Shown here one piece after another: positions 51,402-60,110 of a DNA stretch of 64,000 bases. A program made the position numbers and the translations under genes. The notes under the pieces were generated by a model that was given only the letters and a program-made list of their open reading frames with translations, was not told where the DNA came from and made no database searches. Each line of letters begins with the position of its first letter. Position 1 is the first letter of the stretch. Origin of the DNA: Streptosporangiales bacterium (GTDB taxonomy: Bacteria; Actinomycetota; Actinomycetes; Streptosporangiales; WHST01); the NCBI GenBank assembly GCA_009379825.1, contig WHTA01000002.1, positions 1 to 64,000 of the forward strand, written 5' to 3'.

Positions 51402-51432
51402 ACGGGCCGCGGGCGTAACGCCCGCGGCCCGT
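51402..51432 (-). terminator. Strong minus-strand terminator
   Basis: A perfect 14-bp stem ACGGGCCGCGGGCG (51402-51415) / CGCCCGCGGCCCGT (51419-51432) with a TAA loop. On the minus strand it is followed by ATTTTCTC. It lies just beyond hairpin copy 5 in the same direction, so it may end a small RNA that carries copy 5. Confidence 0.75.
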
Positions 51433-51453
51433 GCCCCGATGTACACCACAGAG

Positions 51454-51493
51454 CCCCGGCGCTGCCTGAACCCCCGAGCGGGCGGTGCCGGGG
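51454..51493 (-). repeat. Hairpin repeat copy 5 (opposite strand)
   Basis: On the minus strand the loop reads CGCTCGGGGGTTCA (51467-51480). The 13-bp arms (51454-51466 and 51481-51493) pair with two mismatches. Next to it, 17 bases (51437-51453) are identical to the flank of copy 1. The terminator at 51402-51432 follows. It is inverted relative to copies 1-4. Confidence 0.78.
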
Positions 51494-51597
51494 TGTACGT
51501 TGTCCAGTCTTTCATGGGATCGCTACTCCGCGCAAATGGCATCTCACGAGCAGTAACGGTTGGGCGCGGCTGGGAGCGACGGGGTAGCGTTCGGTCC

Positions 51598-52515
51598 ATG
51601 GCAACAGCGCATACTCTCAGCCCCCCATTCGGACGCATGCTCACTGCCATGGTCACGCCCTTCACCGAGGATGGTCAGCTCGACGTCGAAGGTGCGCAGC
51701 GGCTGGCCAGGCACCTGGTCGACGCGGGAAACGACGGTCTCGTGGTCTCTGGCACCACCGGCGAGTCCCCGGTCACCTCCGACGAAGAGAAGGACCGGTT
51801 GTTGCGCGCCGTCCTGGCGGCCGTGGGTGCCGACGCCTACGTCGTCGCCGGCGTCGGCACCAACGACTCGGAGCACACCGTGCGGCTGGCCCGCGGGGCC
51901 GCGCAGGCCGGTGCGCACGGGCTGCTCGTGGTGAGCCCGTACTACAACAAACCGCCGCAAGCCGGTCTGCTGGCGCACTTCCGGTCGGTGGCGGACGCCA
52001 CCGACCTGCCGATGATGCTCTACGACATCCCGGGCCGCACCGGGGTCGCGCTCGAGTCGGACACGCTGCGCGCGCTGTCCGAGCACGACCGCATCGTCGC
52101 GGTGAAGGACGCGAAGGGCGACCTGTTCGCGGCCTCACAGCTGATCGCGGAGACCGGCCTCGTGTACTACTCCGGCGACGACCCGCTCAACCTCGCGTGG
52201 CTTTCTGTGGGTGCCGCCGGCTTCGTCAGCGTCGTCGGGCACGTGATCGCGGCCGACCTCGCGGCGATGATCCAGGCGTACCACGCGGGCGAGACCACGA
52301 AGGCGCTCGAGATCCACCAGCGCACGCTGCCGGTGGTACAGACCCTGATGAAGCGGACCCAGGGCTGCATCGCCAGCAAGGCGGCGCTGCGGATGCTCGG
52401 ATTGCCCGCGGGACCGGTGCGCCTGCCGTACGTCGACGCGGACCCGGATACGGTGGCTGCGATCCGCGCCGACTTGGCGCTCGCAGGTATCGACGTAGGA
52501 GAAGGCAACGCGTGA
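51598..52515 (+). CDS. dapA: 4-hydroxy-tetrahydrodipicolinate synthase
   Basis: Condenses pyruvate with aspartate semialdehyde at the entry to lysine and diaminopimelate synthesis. The TIM-barrel protein of 305 residues has VSGTTGESPVTSDEE, LLVVSPYYNKPPQ, the YDIPGRTG tyrosine loop and the Schiff-base Lys170 in AVKDAKGD. ATG 51598 lacks a strong ribosome site. The stop overlaps rnj by GTGA, the conserved order. The 1-kb hairpin region lies directly upstream. Confidence 0.96.
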   Translation: MATAHTLSPPFGRMLTAMVTPFTEDGQLDVEGAQRLARHLVDAGNDGLVVSGTTGESPVTSDEEKDRLLRAVLAAVGADAYVVAGVGTNDSEHTVRLARGAAQAGAHGLLVVSPYYNKPPQAGLLAHFRSVADATDLPMMLYDIPGRTGVALESDTLRALSEHDRIVAVKDAKGDLFAASQLIAETGLVYYSGDDPLNLAWLSVGAAGFVSVVGHVIAADLAAMIQAYHAGETTKALEIHQRTLPVVQTLMKRTQGCIASKAALRMLGLPAGPVRLPYVDADPDTVAAIRADLALAGIDVGEGNA

Positions 52516-54200
52516 GTCATCCGCATCCCGAGCTGACCGAACCAGGAGACCTGGCACCAGGCGGTCTTCGCGTCGTCCCGCTGGGTGGCGTCGGCGAGAT
52601 CGGCCGCAACATGACGGTTTTCGAGCACTCCGGACGGTTGCTCGTCGTCGACTGCGGCGTGCTCTTCCCTGAGACCGATCAGCCGGGAGTCGACCTGATC
52701 CTGCCGGACTTCGCGCCCATCAGGGACCGGCTGGACCAGATCGACGCGGTCGTACTCACCCACGGCCACGAGGACCACATCGGCGCGCTGCCGTACCTGC
52801 TGCGGGAGAAGCCCGACATCCCGGTGATCGGCAGCCAGCTCACCCTGGCTCTCGTGGAGAGCAAGCTCGCCGAGCACCGGATCAACCCGTACTCGCTGGA
52901 GGTGAAGGAAGGGCAGCGCGAGCGGATCGGCCCGTTCGAGTGCGAGTTCCTCGCCGTGAACCACTCGATCCCCGACGCGCTTGCCGTGGCCATCCACACC
53001 CCCGCGGGTGTGGTGCTGCACACCGGCGACTTCAAGATGGACCAGCTGCCGCTGGATGGCCGGCTGACCGACCTGCCGGGCTTCGCCCGGTTGGGTGCCG
53101 CCGGTGTCGACCTGCTGCTGTCCGACTCGACGAACGCCGTCACGCCCGGGTTCGTCACCGCCGAGCGGGACATCACCCCGGTGCTGCGGCAGGTCTTCGG
53201 CAGCGCGGACCGGCGGATCATCGTCGCCTGCTTCGCCAGCCACGTGCACCGCGTGCAGCAGGTGCTCAACGCCGCGCACGAGCACGGCAGGCGGGTGGCG
53301 TTCGTCGGGCGGTCGATGGTGCGCAACATGGGCGTCGCGCGCGACCTCGGCTACCTCAGCGTGCCCGGCGGTGTGCTGTGCGACCCGAGCGAGGACGTGG
53401 ACAGCCTGCCGCCCGACGAGGTCGTGCTGGTCTGCACCGGCTCGCAGGGCGAGCCGATGTCCGCGCTGTCGCGGATGGCCAACCGCGACCACCCGGTGCG
53501 GATAGAGCAGGGCGACACCGTCGTGCTGGCGAGCTCGCTCATCCCGGGCAACGAGAACGACGTGTTCCGCGTCGTCAACGGCCTCACCCGGTGGGGTGCG
53601 ACGGTTGTGCACAAGGGCAACGCGCTCGTCCACGTGTCCGGGCACGCCCCGGCCGGCGAGCTGCTGTACGTGCTGAACGCGGTCCGGCCGCGGAACTTCA
53701 TCCCCGTGCACGGCGAGTGGCGGCACCTGCGCGCGCACGCCGAGCTGGCCGAGGCCGCCGGGGTGCCGAAGGACGGCATCGTCATCGCGGAGAACGGCGT
53801 CGTGGTCGACCTGGTCGACGGCAAGGCCAGCATCGAGGGTGCGGTGCCGGTCGGCTACGTGTACGTCGACGGCGCGTCCGTCGGCGACGTGACGGAGGCG
53901 TCGCTGAAGGACCGCAGGATCCTCGGCGAGGAAGGCTTCGTCAGCGTCGTGGTCGCCGTCGAGGCGGCGAGCGGGAAGATCGTCGGCGGCCCGTTCATCC
54001 AGGCCCGCGGCTCCGGCATCGACGAGGAGGCCTTCGACGAGGTGGTGCCGCGCATCGCGGAGGTGCTGCAGGGCGCCGCGGACGACGGCGTCGCCGATGT
54101 GCACCAGCTCAGCCAGCTGGTGCGGCGCACGGTGGGCAAGTGGGTGAACGAGACGTACCGCCGCCGCCCGATGATCGTGCCGTTCGTGGTGGAGGTCTAG
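52512..54200 (+). CDS. rnj: Ribonuclease J
   Basis: Metallo-beta-lactamase-fold RNase of 562 residues with endo- and 5'-exonuclease activity. The zinc motif HGHEDH begins at residue 84. The beta-CASP region (GRSMVRNMGVARDLGY) and the late HGEWRHLRAHAELA fit RNase J. GTG 52512 overlaps dapA and has GGAGAAGG upstream. It ends next to the convergent acylphosphatase. Confidence 0.96.
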   Translation: MSHPHPELTEPGDLAPGGLRVVPLGGVGEIGRNMTVFEHSGRLLVVDCGVLFPETDQPGVDLILPDFAPIRDRLDQIDAVVLTHGHEDHIGALPYLLREKPDIPVIGSQLTLALVESKLAEHRINPYSLEVKEGQRERIGPFECEFLAVNHSIPDALAVAIHTPAGVVLHTGDFKMDQLPLDGRLTDLPGFARLGAAGVDLLLSDSTNAVTPGFVTAERDITPVLRQVFGSADRRIIVACFASHVHRVQQVLNAAHEHGRRVAFVGRSMVRNMGVARDLGYLSVPGGVLCDPSEDVDSLPPDEVVLVCTGSQGEPMSALSRMANRDHPVRIEQGDTVVLASSLIPGNENDVFRVVNGLTRWGATVVHKGNALVHVSGHAPAGELLYVLNAVRPRNFIPVHGEWRHLRAHAELAEAAGVPKDGIVIAENGVVVDLVDGKASIEGAVPVGYVYVDGASVGDVTEASLKDRRILGEEGFVSVVVAVEAASGKIVGGPFIQARGSGIDEEAFDEVVPRIAEVLQGAADDGVADVHQLSQLVRRTVGKWVNETYRRRPMIVPFVVEV

Positions 54201-54208
54201 CCCTCCGG

Positions 54209-54478
54209 CTAGTGCGTGATCCGGAAGCCGTGCGCGCCCGTCGGCTGCTCCTGGTAGGTCTGTACGACGCTCACCCGGGCGTGCCGCGGGCCCTGCCGGC
54301 ACCACTCGACCAGCTGGTCGACCGCGGCCGCGGGTCCCTCGAACACGGCCTCCACGGTGCCGTCGCTGCGGTTGCGCACCCAGCCGGCCACACCGGCGGC
54401 GTCGGCGGCCCGACGGCATGAGTCGCGGAAGAACACGCCCTGCACCGAGCCGGAGACCACGACACGCGTACGTTGCAT
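54209..54478 (-). CDS. acyP: Acylphosphatase
   Basis: An 89-residue acylphosphatase that hydrolyses acyl phosphates. The loop SGSVQGVFFRDSCRRAAD holds the catalytic Arg and WVRNRSDGTVEAVFEG holds the catalytic Asn. The ATG is at 54478. Convergent with rnj, 8 bp between the stops. A regulator or co-factor role is not apparent. Confidence 0.95.
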   Translation of the reverse strand: MQRTRVVVSGSVQGVFFRDSCRRAADAAGVAGWVRNRSDGTVEAVFEGPAAAVDQLVEWCRQGPRHARVSVVQTYQEQPTGAHGFRITH

Positions 54479-54557
54479 GGTGGCCGTCCTACCGCGCCGC
54501 GCCGGTTGCGACAACCCCGGGGGCGGTCGACGGAGCGTGGCTGGGCAGACTGGACCC

Positions 54558-55526
54558 ATGCGTACCGTCGAGGTGGAGGGCCTGGGCACGGTCAGCAAGA
54601 TCGGCCTGGGTACGTGGCAGTTCGGATCCCGCGAATGGGGGTACGGCGAGAACTACGCGGGCGGTGAGGCACACGCCATCGTGCGCCGCGCGCTCGACCT
54701 CGGCGTGACCCTGTTCGACACCGCGGAGATCTACGGCTTCGGCAAGAGCGAACGGATCCTCGGCAAGGCACTGGGCGCCGACCGCAACTCGGTGACGGTG
54801 GCGACGAAGGTCACCCCGGTGGCTCCGGTCGCCGGCCTGGTGAAGCGCGCCGCGAAGGCGAGCGCCAAGCGCATCGGGCTCGACTCGATCCCGCTCTACC
54901 AGGTGCACTGGCCCAACCCGGTGATCCCCGACGCGGTGGTCATGCAGGGGCCGCGGCAGATGCTCGACGAGGGCCTGGTGCAGTCGATCGGCGTGTCGAA
55001 CTACTCGCTGCGCCGGTGGATCGCGGCGGAGCAGGCCCTCGGCCAGCCGGTGGTGTCGAACCAGGTGCACTTCTCGCTGGCGCACCTGCGGCCGCTGTGG
55101 GAGCTGGTGCCGTGGGCGGCCGACAACCACCGCATGGTGGTCGCGTACAGCCCGCTCGAGCAGGGGCTGCTCGGCGGCCGGTACGACGAGAACCACCGGC
55201 CCACCGACCTGCGCGCGGCCAACCCGCTCTTCCTGCCGGAGAACCTAAGGCTCGCCGAGCCGCTGCTGCGTACCCTGCGCGAGGTCGGCGGGCCGCACGA
55301 CGCCAAGCCGGCGCAGGTGGCGCTGGCCTGGCTGCTGTACCACGAGCCGGTCGTCGCGATTCCAGGGGCGCACACCGTCGAGCAGCTGGAGGCGAACGTC
55401 GCCGCGGCCGACATCGAGCTCGCCGACGACGAGTACGAGGCGATCACCGAGGCGGCGCGGGCCTTCCACCCGGAGACCGGCCCCTCGGCGTACGGCAAGA
55501 TCGTGCGGGGCCGGGTCGGCCTGTGA
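54558..55526 (+). CDS. Aldo/keto reductase
   Basis: A 322-residue NADPH-dependent reductase of the AKR superfamily. The catalytic tetrad is visible in LFDTAEIYGFGKSE (Asp, Tyr), VATKVTP (Lys) and YQVHWPNP (His). It precedes the GH4 enzyme and PfkB kinase on the same strand, so it may work in the same sugar pathway. The substrate is open. Confidence 0.9.
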   Translation: MRTVEVEGLGTVSKIGLGTWQFGSREWGYGENYAGGEAHAIVRRALDLGVTLFDTAEIYGFGKSERILGKALGADRNSVTVATKVTPVAPVAGLVKRAAKASAKRIGLDSIPLYQVHWPNPVIPDAVVMQGPRQMLDEGLVQSIGVSNYSLRRWIAAEQALGQPVVSNQVHFSLAHLRPLWELVPWAADNHRMVVAYSPLEQGLLGGRYDENHRPTDLRAANPLFLPENLRLAEPLLRTLREVGGPHDAKPAQVALAWLLYHEPVVAIPGAHTVEQLEANVAAADIELADDEYEAITEAARAFHPETGPSAYGKIVRGRVGL

Positions 55527-55564
55527 ACACCGAGAGTGGGGACGCTGGTGCAGGACAAGCGCGC

Positions 55565-56899
55565 ATGACCCGGTTGGCTGTGTTGGGTGGCGGCGGCTTC
55601 CGGGTGCCGCTGATCTACCGCGCGTTGCTCGGCCAGGACCTCGTGGACGAGATCGCGCTGTTCGACACCGATGCGGAACGGCTCCAGGTGATCGAGGCGG
55701 TGCTCGCGCAGCTGGGTCACGGTCGCCAGGACGCGCCGCGCGTCGTCGTCACCACCGACCTCGACGAGGCGCTCGCCGGGGCGGACTTCGTCTTCGCCGC
55801 GCTGCGCGTCGGCGGCCTGCAGGGGCGCACCATCGACGAGCGCGTCGCGCTGCGCCACGGCGTGCTCGGCCAGGAGACGACCGGCCCGGGCGGCGTCTGT
55901 TACGGGTTGCGCTCGGTGCCGCCGATGGTGGCCGTCGCGGAACGGGTCGCTGCGGTGTGCCCGCAGGCCTGGGTGGTGAACTTCACCAACCCCGCCGGCA
56001 TGGTGACCGAGGCGATGAGCCGCGTGCTCGGCGACCGGGTGATCGGCATCTGTGACTCGCCGATCGCGCTCGGGCGACGGGTGCTGCGGACGTTGGGCGT
56101 GGCACCCGACCACGCGTCACTGCGCTACTACGGGCTGAACCACCTCGGCTGGCTGGACCAGGTCGTCGTGGACGGCACCGACCGGCTGCCGGAGCTGCTC
56201 GCCGACGACGCCAAGCTCGCCGCCTTCGAGGAGGGCCGGCTGTTCGGCGCCACCTGGCTGCGCGCGCTCGGCATGGTGCCGAACGAGTACCTGTACTACT
56301 ACTACTCGAACCGGGAGGCCGTCGCCGGCATCCACGGCGCCGAGCAGACCAGGGGAGAGCTGCTGCAGGCGCAGCAGCAGGCGTTCTACGAGGCGGCGAA
56401 GGCGGCGCCAGGCGACGCACTCGCGCTGTGGGAGCAGACCAGGCGGGAGCGCGAGGAGTCGTATCTCGCGGAGAGCCGGGAGGCGTCCGACCGGCGCGAC
56501 CACGACGATCTGGAGGCAGGCGGTTACGAAGGCGTAGCGGTCGCGTTGATGCGTGCGCTCGGCACCGGCGAGCCGACCGAGCTGATCCTCGACGTGCGTA
56601 ACAAGGGTTCGCTTTCCTGCCTCCCGGACGACGCCGTCGCCGAGGTACCGTGCATTGTCAACGCCAGTGGGCCGCGTCCGCTCGCGATGGCTGACGTGCC
56701 GGGGCATGCCGCTGGTCTGCTGACCACGGTCAAGGCCGTGGAACGCGACACGATCGAGGCCGCGCTGACCGGTGACCGGTTGCTCGCGCTGCGTGCGCTC
56801 GGAAGCCACCCGTTGACCGATTCGGTGCGGAACGCCGAACGCATGCTCGACGATTACGTGTCAGCACACCCGGAAGTAGGCAGGCTCTTCGGGCGCTGA
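55565..56899 (+). CDS. GH4 6-phospho-beta-glucosidase-like
   Basis: Family 4 glycosidase of 444 residues that uses NAD and a divalent metal. The N-terminal LAVLGGGGFRVPL is the cofactor-binding strand. FTNPAGMVTEA, GICDSPIALGRRVL and LNHLGWLDQVV match the GH4 6-phospho-beta-glucosidase group; the CNxP-like motif reads CDSP here. ATG 55565 fits the family start; GTG 55523, overlapping the reductase stop, is possible. The kinase downstream could supply its phosphorylated substrate. Confidence 0.88.
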   Translation: MTRLAVLGGGGFRVPLIYRALLGQDLVDEIALFDTDAERLQVIEAVLAQLGHGRQDAPRVVVTTDLDEALAGADFVFAALRVGGLQGRTIDERVALRHGVLGQETTGPGGVCYGLRSVPPMVAVAERVAAVCPQAWVVNFTNPAGMVTEAMSRVLGDRVIGICDSPIALGRRVLRTLGVAPDHASLRYYGLNHLGWLDQVVVDGTDRLPELLADDAKLAAFEEGRLFGATWLRALGMVPNEYLYYYYSNREAVAGIHGAEQTRGELLQAQQQAFYEAAKAAPGDALALWEQTRREREESYLAESREASDRRDHDDLEAGGYEGVAVALMRALGTGEPTELILDVRNKGSLSCLPDDAVAEVPCIVNASGPRPLAMADVPGHAAGLLTTVKAVERDTIEAALTGDRLLALRALGSHPLTDSVRNAERMLDDYVSAHPEVGRLFGR

Positions 56900-56917
56900 C
56901 TGGAGGAGGTGGGGATC

Positions 56918-58066
56918 GTGGCTGAGCCGACGATGGATGTCGACGCGCTGCACGGCGCGGAAGAAGACTGCCCGCCCGCCGCCGACCCGTACGGCGCCCC
57001 GCTCGAGGACCCGTGCGAGGAGCGGCAGGAGATCGGGGTACGGGCGCTCGGGACGCACGGGGAGCCGTACGACGTGTTCCTCGTCGGCACCGTCTTCCTC
57101 GACATGATCTTCACCGGGATGGCCGGGCCGCCGAAGCCGGGTACCGAGCTGTGGACGTCCGGCCTCGGCTCCGCGCCCGGTGGCATCGCGAACCTGGCGA
57201 CGGCACTGAGCCGGCTGGGGCTGAAGGTCGGCCTGGCCGCCGCCTTCGGCGACGACATGTTCGGCGCCTACCTGTGGCGGACGCTGTCGGAGCAGGAACA
57301 GGTCTGCCTGTGCACGTCGCACCGGGTGAAGGGCTGGCCGACTCCCGTGACGGTGTCGATGTCGTACGACGCGGACCGCAGCATGGTGACGTACGGCGAG
57401 CCGCTGCCCACGGCGCAGGAGCCGAAGGTCACCGACGCGCCCGCGTGCCGTGCGTGTGTCGTCGATCTGGACGGCCCGCTGCCTGAGTGGGTCACGCGGG
57501 CCAGGCAGCGCGGTACGTACGTGTTCGGTGACGTCGGGTGGGACCCGACCGGCGAGTGGTCCACCAGCCTGTTCGACCGGCTCGCCGGGGTGGACGTCTT
57601 CCTGCCGAACGCGGTCGAGGCGATGGCCTACACCCGCACGGCGACGCCGGAGGAGGCGCTGGAGCAGCTGTCACCGCACGTGCCGCTCGTCGTGGTGAAG
57701 GCCGGCAAGGACGGCGCGTACGCCATCGACCGGGAGACCGGCGAGCGGGTGCACGCACCTGCGGTGCAGGTCGAGGCGATCGACCCGACCGGCGCCGGTG
57801 ACGTCTTCGCCGCGGCGTTCGTGTTCGCCAGCCTGTCCGGCTGGAGCCTGGAGCGGCGGCTGCGGTTCGCGAACCTGTGCGCCGCCCTGTCGGTGCGCCA
57901 GTTCAGCGGCTCGCTCGGCGCCCCGTGCTGGCACGAGATCGGCGAGTGGTTCTGCGGCACCGGCGTCCCGCCGACCTACGACTTCGTCGCCGAGCTGCTC
58001 CCCGACCTGCACGGCGTCGACCGCGCTCGGGCTCACCCCACGGTGCGGTACGCCGACGCCGTGTAG
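56918..58066 (+). CDS. PfkB-family sugar kinase with N-terminal extension
   Basis: Ribokinase-family kinase of about 382 residues. The fold starts at VFLVGTVFLDMIF near residue 50, leaving an unusual acidic, Cys-containing N-terminal extension of about 50 residues. GSAPGGIANLATALSRLG is the substrate lid region, and IDPTGAGDVFAAAFVF is the catalytic anion hole with the base Asp. GTG 56918 is eight bases after GGAGG. It presumably phosphorylates a sugar for the GH4 pathway. Confidence 0.88.
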   Translation: MAEPTMDVDALHGAEEDCPPAADPYGAPLEDPCEERQEIGVRALGTHGEPYDVFLVGTVFLDMIFTGMAGPPKPGTELWTSGLGSAPGGIANLATALSRLGLKVGLAAAFGDDMFGAYLWRTLSEQEQVCLCTSHRVKGWPTPVTVSMSYDADRSMVTYGEPLPTAQEPKVTDAPACRACVVDLDGPLPEWVTRARQRGTYVFGDVGWDPTGEWSTSLFDRLAGVDVFLPNAVEAMAYTRTATPEEALEQLSPHVPLVVVKAGKDGAYAIDRETGERVHAPAVQVEAIDPTGAGDVFAAAFVFASLSGWSLERRLRFANLCAALSVRQFSGSLGAPCWHEIGEWFCGTGVPPTYDFVAELLPDLHGVDRARAHPTVRYADAV

Positions 58067-58096
58067 CCAGGGTGCTGCCCGGCTGACCCTCGTGGG

Positions 58097-59002
58097 TCAC
58101 GGCGTGGGCACCGCCGCGGCGACGTCGTGGAGCGCGGCGACGCAGGTGCGGATCGCCGGCCGCTGCCTGTCGGTGCGCCAGGCCGCCACGATCTCCCTGC
58201 CGATCGCCGGCCGCGGCCGGATCAACCGGACGCCCGGCACCGGCTCGGTGAGGCCGAGCGGCGGGACGAACGCGGCCACCACGTTGGCGGCGACGAGCGC
58301 GAGCTGCGTGGGGTACTCGCTGGCGATGCAGGTCACCTCGGGCTCCACGCCCACGCCGCGCAGCGCGTGCACGAGCGAGTCGTGCGCGCCGGTGCCGGGG
58401 AAGCAGCTGACCCAGCCGGTGTCGGCGAGCTCGGCCAGCTCGACGCTGTCGCGGCCGGCCAGCGGATGCCGGGTGGACAGCGCGACGTAGGTGTCCTCGC
58501 GGAGGATCTGGACGTGCGTCACGTCGGCGGCGAACGACAGCGGTTGGTTGTCCCAGCTCTCCACTACCACCATGTCCAGGTCGCCGCGGTGCAGCATCGG
58601 CACCGTGACGACGGCCTCGCCGGTGTAGAGGTTCGGGGACAGTCGCGGGTGCTGCTCGCGCAGCGCCGCGAGGGCCGGCGCCACGAGCGTCCTGGTGGCG
58701 CTCTCCACGGCACCGATGCGCAGCGGGCCGAGGATCTCCGAGTGCAGGTCGGCCAGGTCGGTGTGCGCCGCCGCGAGCTGGCCGAGCACCCTGGCGGCGT
58801 GGTCGGCGAGCACCAGCCCGGCCTGGGTCAGCCGGATGCCCCGGCCGTCCGCCTCGGTCAGCCGGTGCCCGCTCTCGCGCTCCAGCTTGGCTAGCGGCTG
58901 CGAGATGCCGGACGGCGTGACGTGCAGCTCGGTCGCGGCCGCGGCGACCGACCCGAGGCGGCACACGGCGTCGAGCGCGCGGAGCCGCTCGATGCTGAAC
59001 AC
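58097..59002 (-). CDS. LysR-type transcriptional regulator
   Basis: A 301-residue regulator. The winged helix-turn-helix is at residues 1-60 (FSIERLRALDAVCRLGSVAAAA, then TPSGISQPLAKLERESG). The effector domain spans about 90-300. GTG 59002 gives the standard LysR length; a TTG at 59053 would add 17 residues. It is divergent from the EamA gene, with a TAAT-N4-ATTA dyad between, the usual layout for a LysR controlling its neighbour. Confidence 0.9.
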   Translation of the reverse strand: MFSIERLRALDAVCRLGSVAAAATELHVTPSGISQPLAKLERESGHRLTEADGRGIRLTQAGLVLADHAARVLGQLAAAHTDLADLHSEILGPLRIGAVESATRTLVAPALAALREQHPRLSPNLYTGEAVVTVPMLHRGDLDMVVVESWDNQPLSFAADVTHVQILREDTYVALSTRHPLAGRDSVELAELADTGWVSCFPGTGAHDSLVHALRGVGVEPEVTCIASEYPTQLALVAANVVAAFVPPLGLTEPVPGVRLIRPRPAIGREIVAAWRTDRQRPAIRTCVAALHDVAAAVPTP

Positions 59003-59013
59003 GGTAGTGATGC

Positions 59014-59025
59014 TAATCGGTATTA
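59014..59025. promoter_or_regulatory. Candidate LysR operator
   Basis: TAATCGGTATTA is a perfect dyad (TAAT/ATTA) in the 62-bp divergent region between the LysR and EamA genes. The position, just upstream of the LysR GTG, suits autoregulation. Binding is inferred. Confidence 0.45.
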
Positions 59026-59064
59026 CGCAGGAAAGATCACTTGTCCTCAGCAAAACGGCGGGCG

Positions 59065-60084
59065 ATGCTGGCTGTCGTGACGACTGCGGCGGGCCGAGGA
59101 CGGCGACCTACCCCGACGCCGCAGGCGTCGTTCCTCGACCGGATCGATGCGCGCGTACTGGTCGTCCTCGGCGCGGGGTGCATCTCCGTCTCGGCCATTC
59201 TGATGAAGCTGTCGGAGGCCTCCGCGCCCACCGCCAGCTTCTACCGCTGCGTGCTCGCGTTGCCGCTGCTGTTGCCGCTCGTGCTGGCCGAGCGGCGACG
59301 CTGGGGCGTCCGGGCGTGGCGGCGCCAGGGCGTGGAGCTGGTGGCCGGCGTACTGCTCGGCGTCGACATGGTGCTGTGGGGGCTGGCCATCGGCCGGCTG
59401 GGCGCCGGCATCGCCACGGTCGTGGTCAACATCCAGGTCGTGATCGTGCCGCTGTTGGCGCTGCTCGTGTACCGCGAGCGGGTGCCCAGGCGGTTCGTGC
59501 TGATCGTGCCGGTAATGCTGGGCGGGGTCGCCCTGGCCGCGGGCGCCCTCGGCGGCGAGACGGCGACGACCGGCTCCGCATGGTGGGGTGCGGTGTTCGG
59601 CGTCGCCGCCGGTGCGGCGTACGCCGGGTACCTCTTCCTGCTGCGCGGCCGGACGGCGGGCGGTCCCCGCCACCAGGCGCAGCCGGTGCTCGCCGCCACC
59701 GTCGGCGCGGCGCTCGCGAGCGCCGCGCTCGGCCCGTTCGCCGGTGGCTTGGACCTGACGCCCGGCTGGCAGGCAGTGGGATGGCTGGCGGCGCTCGCGG
59801 TGTCCGGTCAGGTCTGCGGCTGGCTGCTGATCAGTGCCGGGCTGCCGCGGTTGCAGTCCAACGTCGGGTCGACGCTGCTGTTGCTGCAGCCGGTGCTCGC
59901 CGTGCTCTTCGCGATCGGTCTGGTGGGGGAGCGGCCGACCGCCTGGCAGCTGCTCGGCTGCGTGGTGGTGATCGCCGGGGTGTGGGTCACGAGCGCGCGC
60001 CCGCGGCGGCCCACGGACCCGGTGGCGGCCGCCGACGCCGACCCTGCTGTAGGGGGCACTCGGGACAGGGCCACTTACACCTGA
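59065..60084 (+). CDS. EamA/DMT family transporter
   Basis: A 339-residue drug/metabolite transporter with ten helices in two EamA repeats (GCISVSAILMKLSEASAPTA, then GVAAGAAYAGYLFLLR). ATG 59065 is likely; TTG 59041 and GTG 59077 are alternatives. Controlled probably by the divergent LysR protein. The cargo is unknown (amino acids or metabolites in related systems). Confidence 0.87.
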   Translation: MLAVVTTAAGRGRRPTPTPQASFLDRIDARVLVVLGAGCISVSAILMKLSEASAPTASFYRCVLALPLLLPLVLAERRRWGVRAWRRQGVELVAGVLLGVDMVLWGLAIGRLGAGIATVVVNIQVVIVPLLALLVYRERVPRRFVLIVPVMLGGVALAAGALGGETATTGSAWWGAVFGVAAGAAYAGYLFLLRGRTAGGPRHQAQPVLAATVGAALASAALGPFAGGLDLTPGWQAVGWLAALAVSGQVCGWLLISAGLPRLQSNVGSTLLLLQPVLAVLFAIGLVGERPTAWQLLGCVVVIAGVWVTSARPRRPTDPVAAADADPAVGGTRDRATYT

Positions 60085-60110
60085 CGTGGCCGGCTCCGTA
60101 GGCTGACCCG

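Larger units (their letters stand above)
50597..51597. other. Gene-free stretch with repeated hairpins
   Basis: About 1 kb between the MauE-like gene and dapA. No convincing ORF: frames that cross the repeats encode short peptides that only reflect hairpin sequence. It holds four to five hairpins with a shared loop (listed separately), an additional inverted repeat at 50681-50736, a T-run hairpin at 50807-50847 and a strong minus-strand terminator at 51402-51432. This is the richest candidate ncRNA region in the window. Confidence 0.8.

Noticed and set aside
50616-51493. A CRISPR array
   Set aside because: Spacing between copies is irregular (about 130-280 bp), one copy is inverted, and no cas gene is in the window.
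50616-51493. Integron attC sites
   Set aside because: There are no cassette genes between the hairpins, no integrase, and the conserved part is the loop rather than the ends.
51421-51700. A longer dapA with an N-terminal extension from upstream GTG or ATG codons
   Set aside because: The upstream part is translated hairpin repeat; the family start matches ATG 51598.
58084-58099. TGACCC/GGGTCA hairpin between PfkB and LysR genes
   Set aside because: The stem is only six base pairs, without a T-run, and overlaps the LysR stop; too weak to call a terminator.
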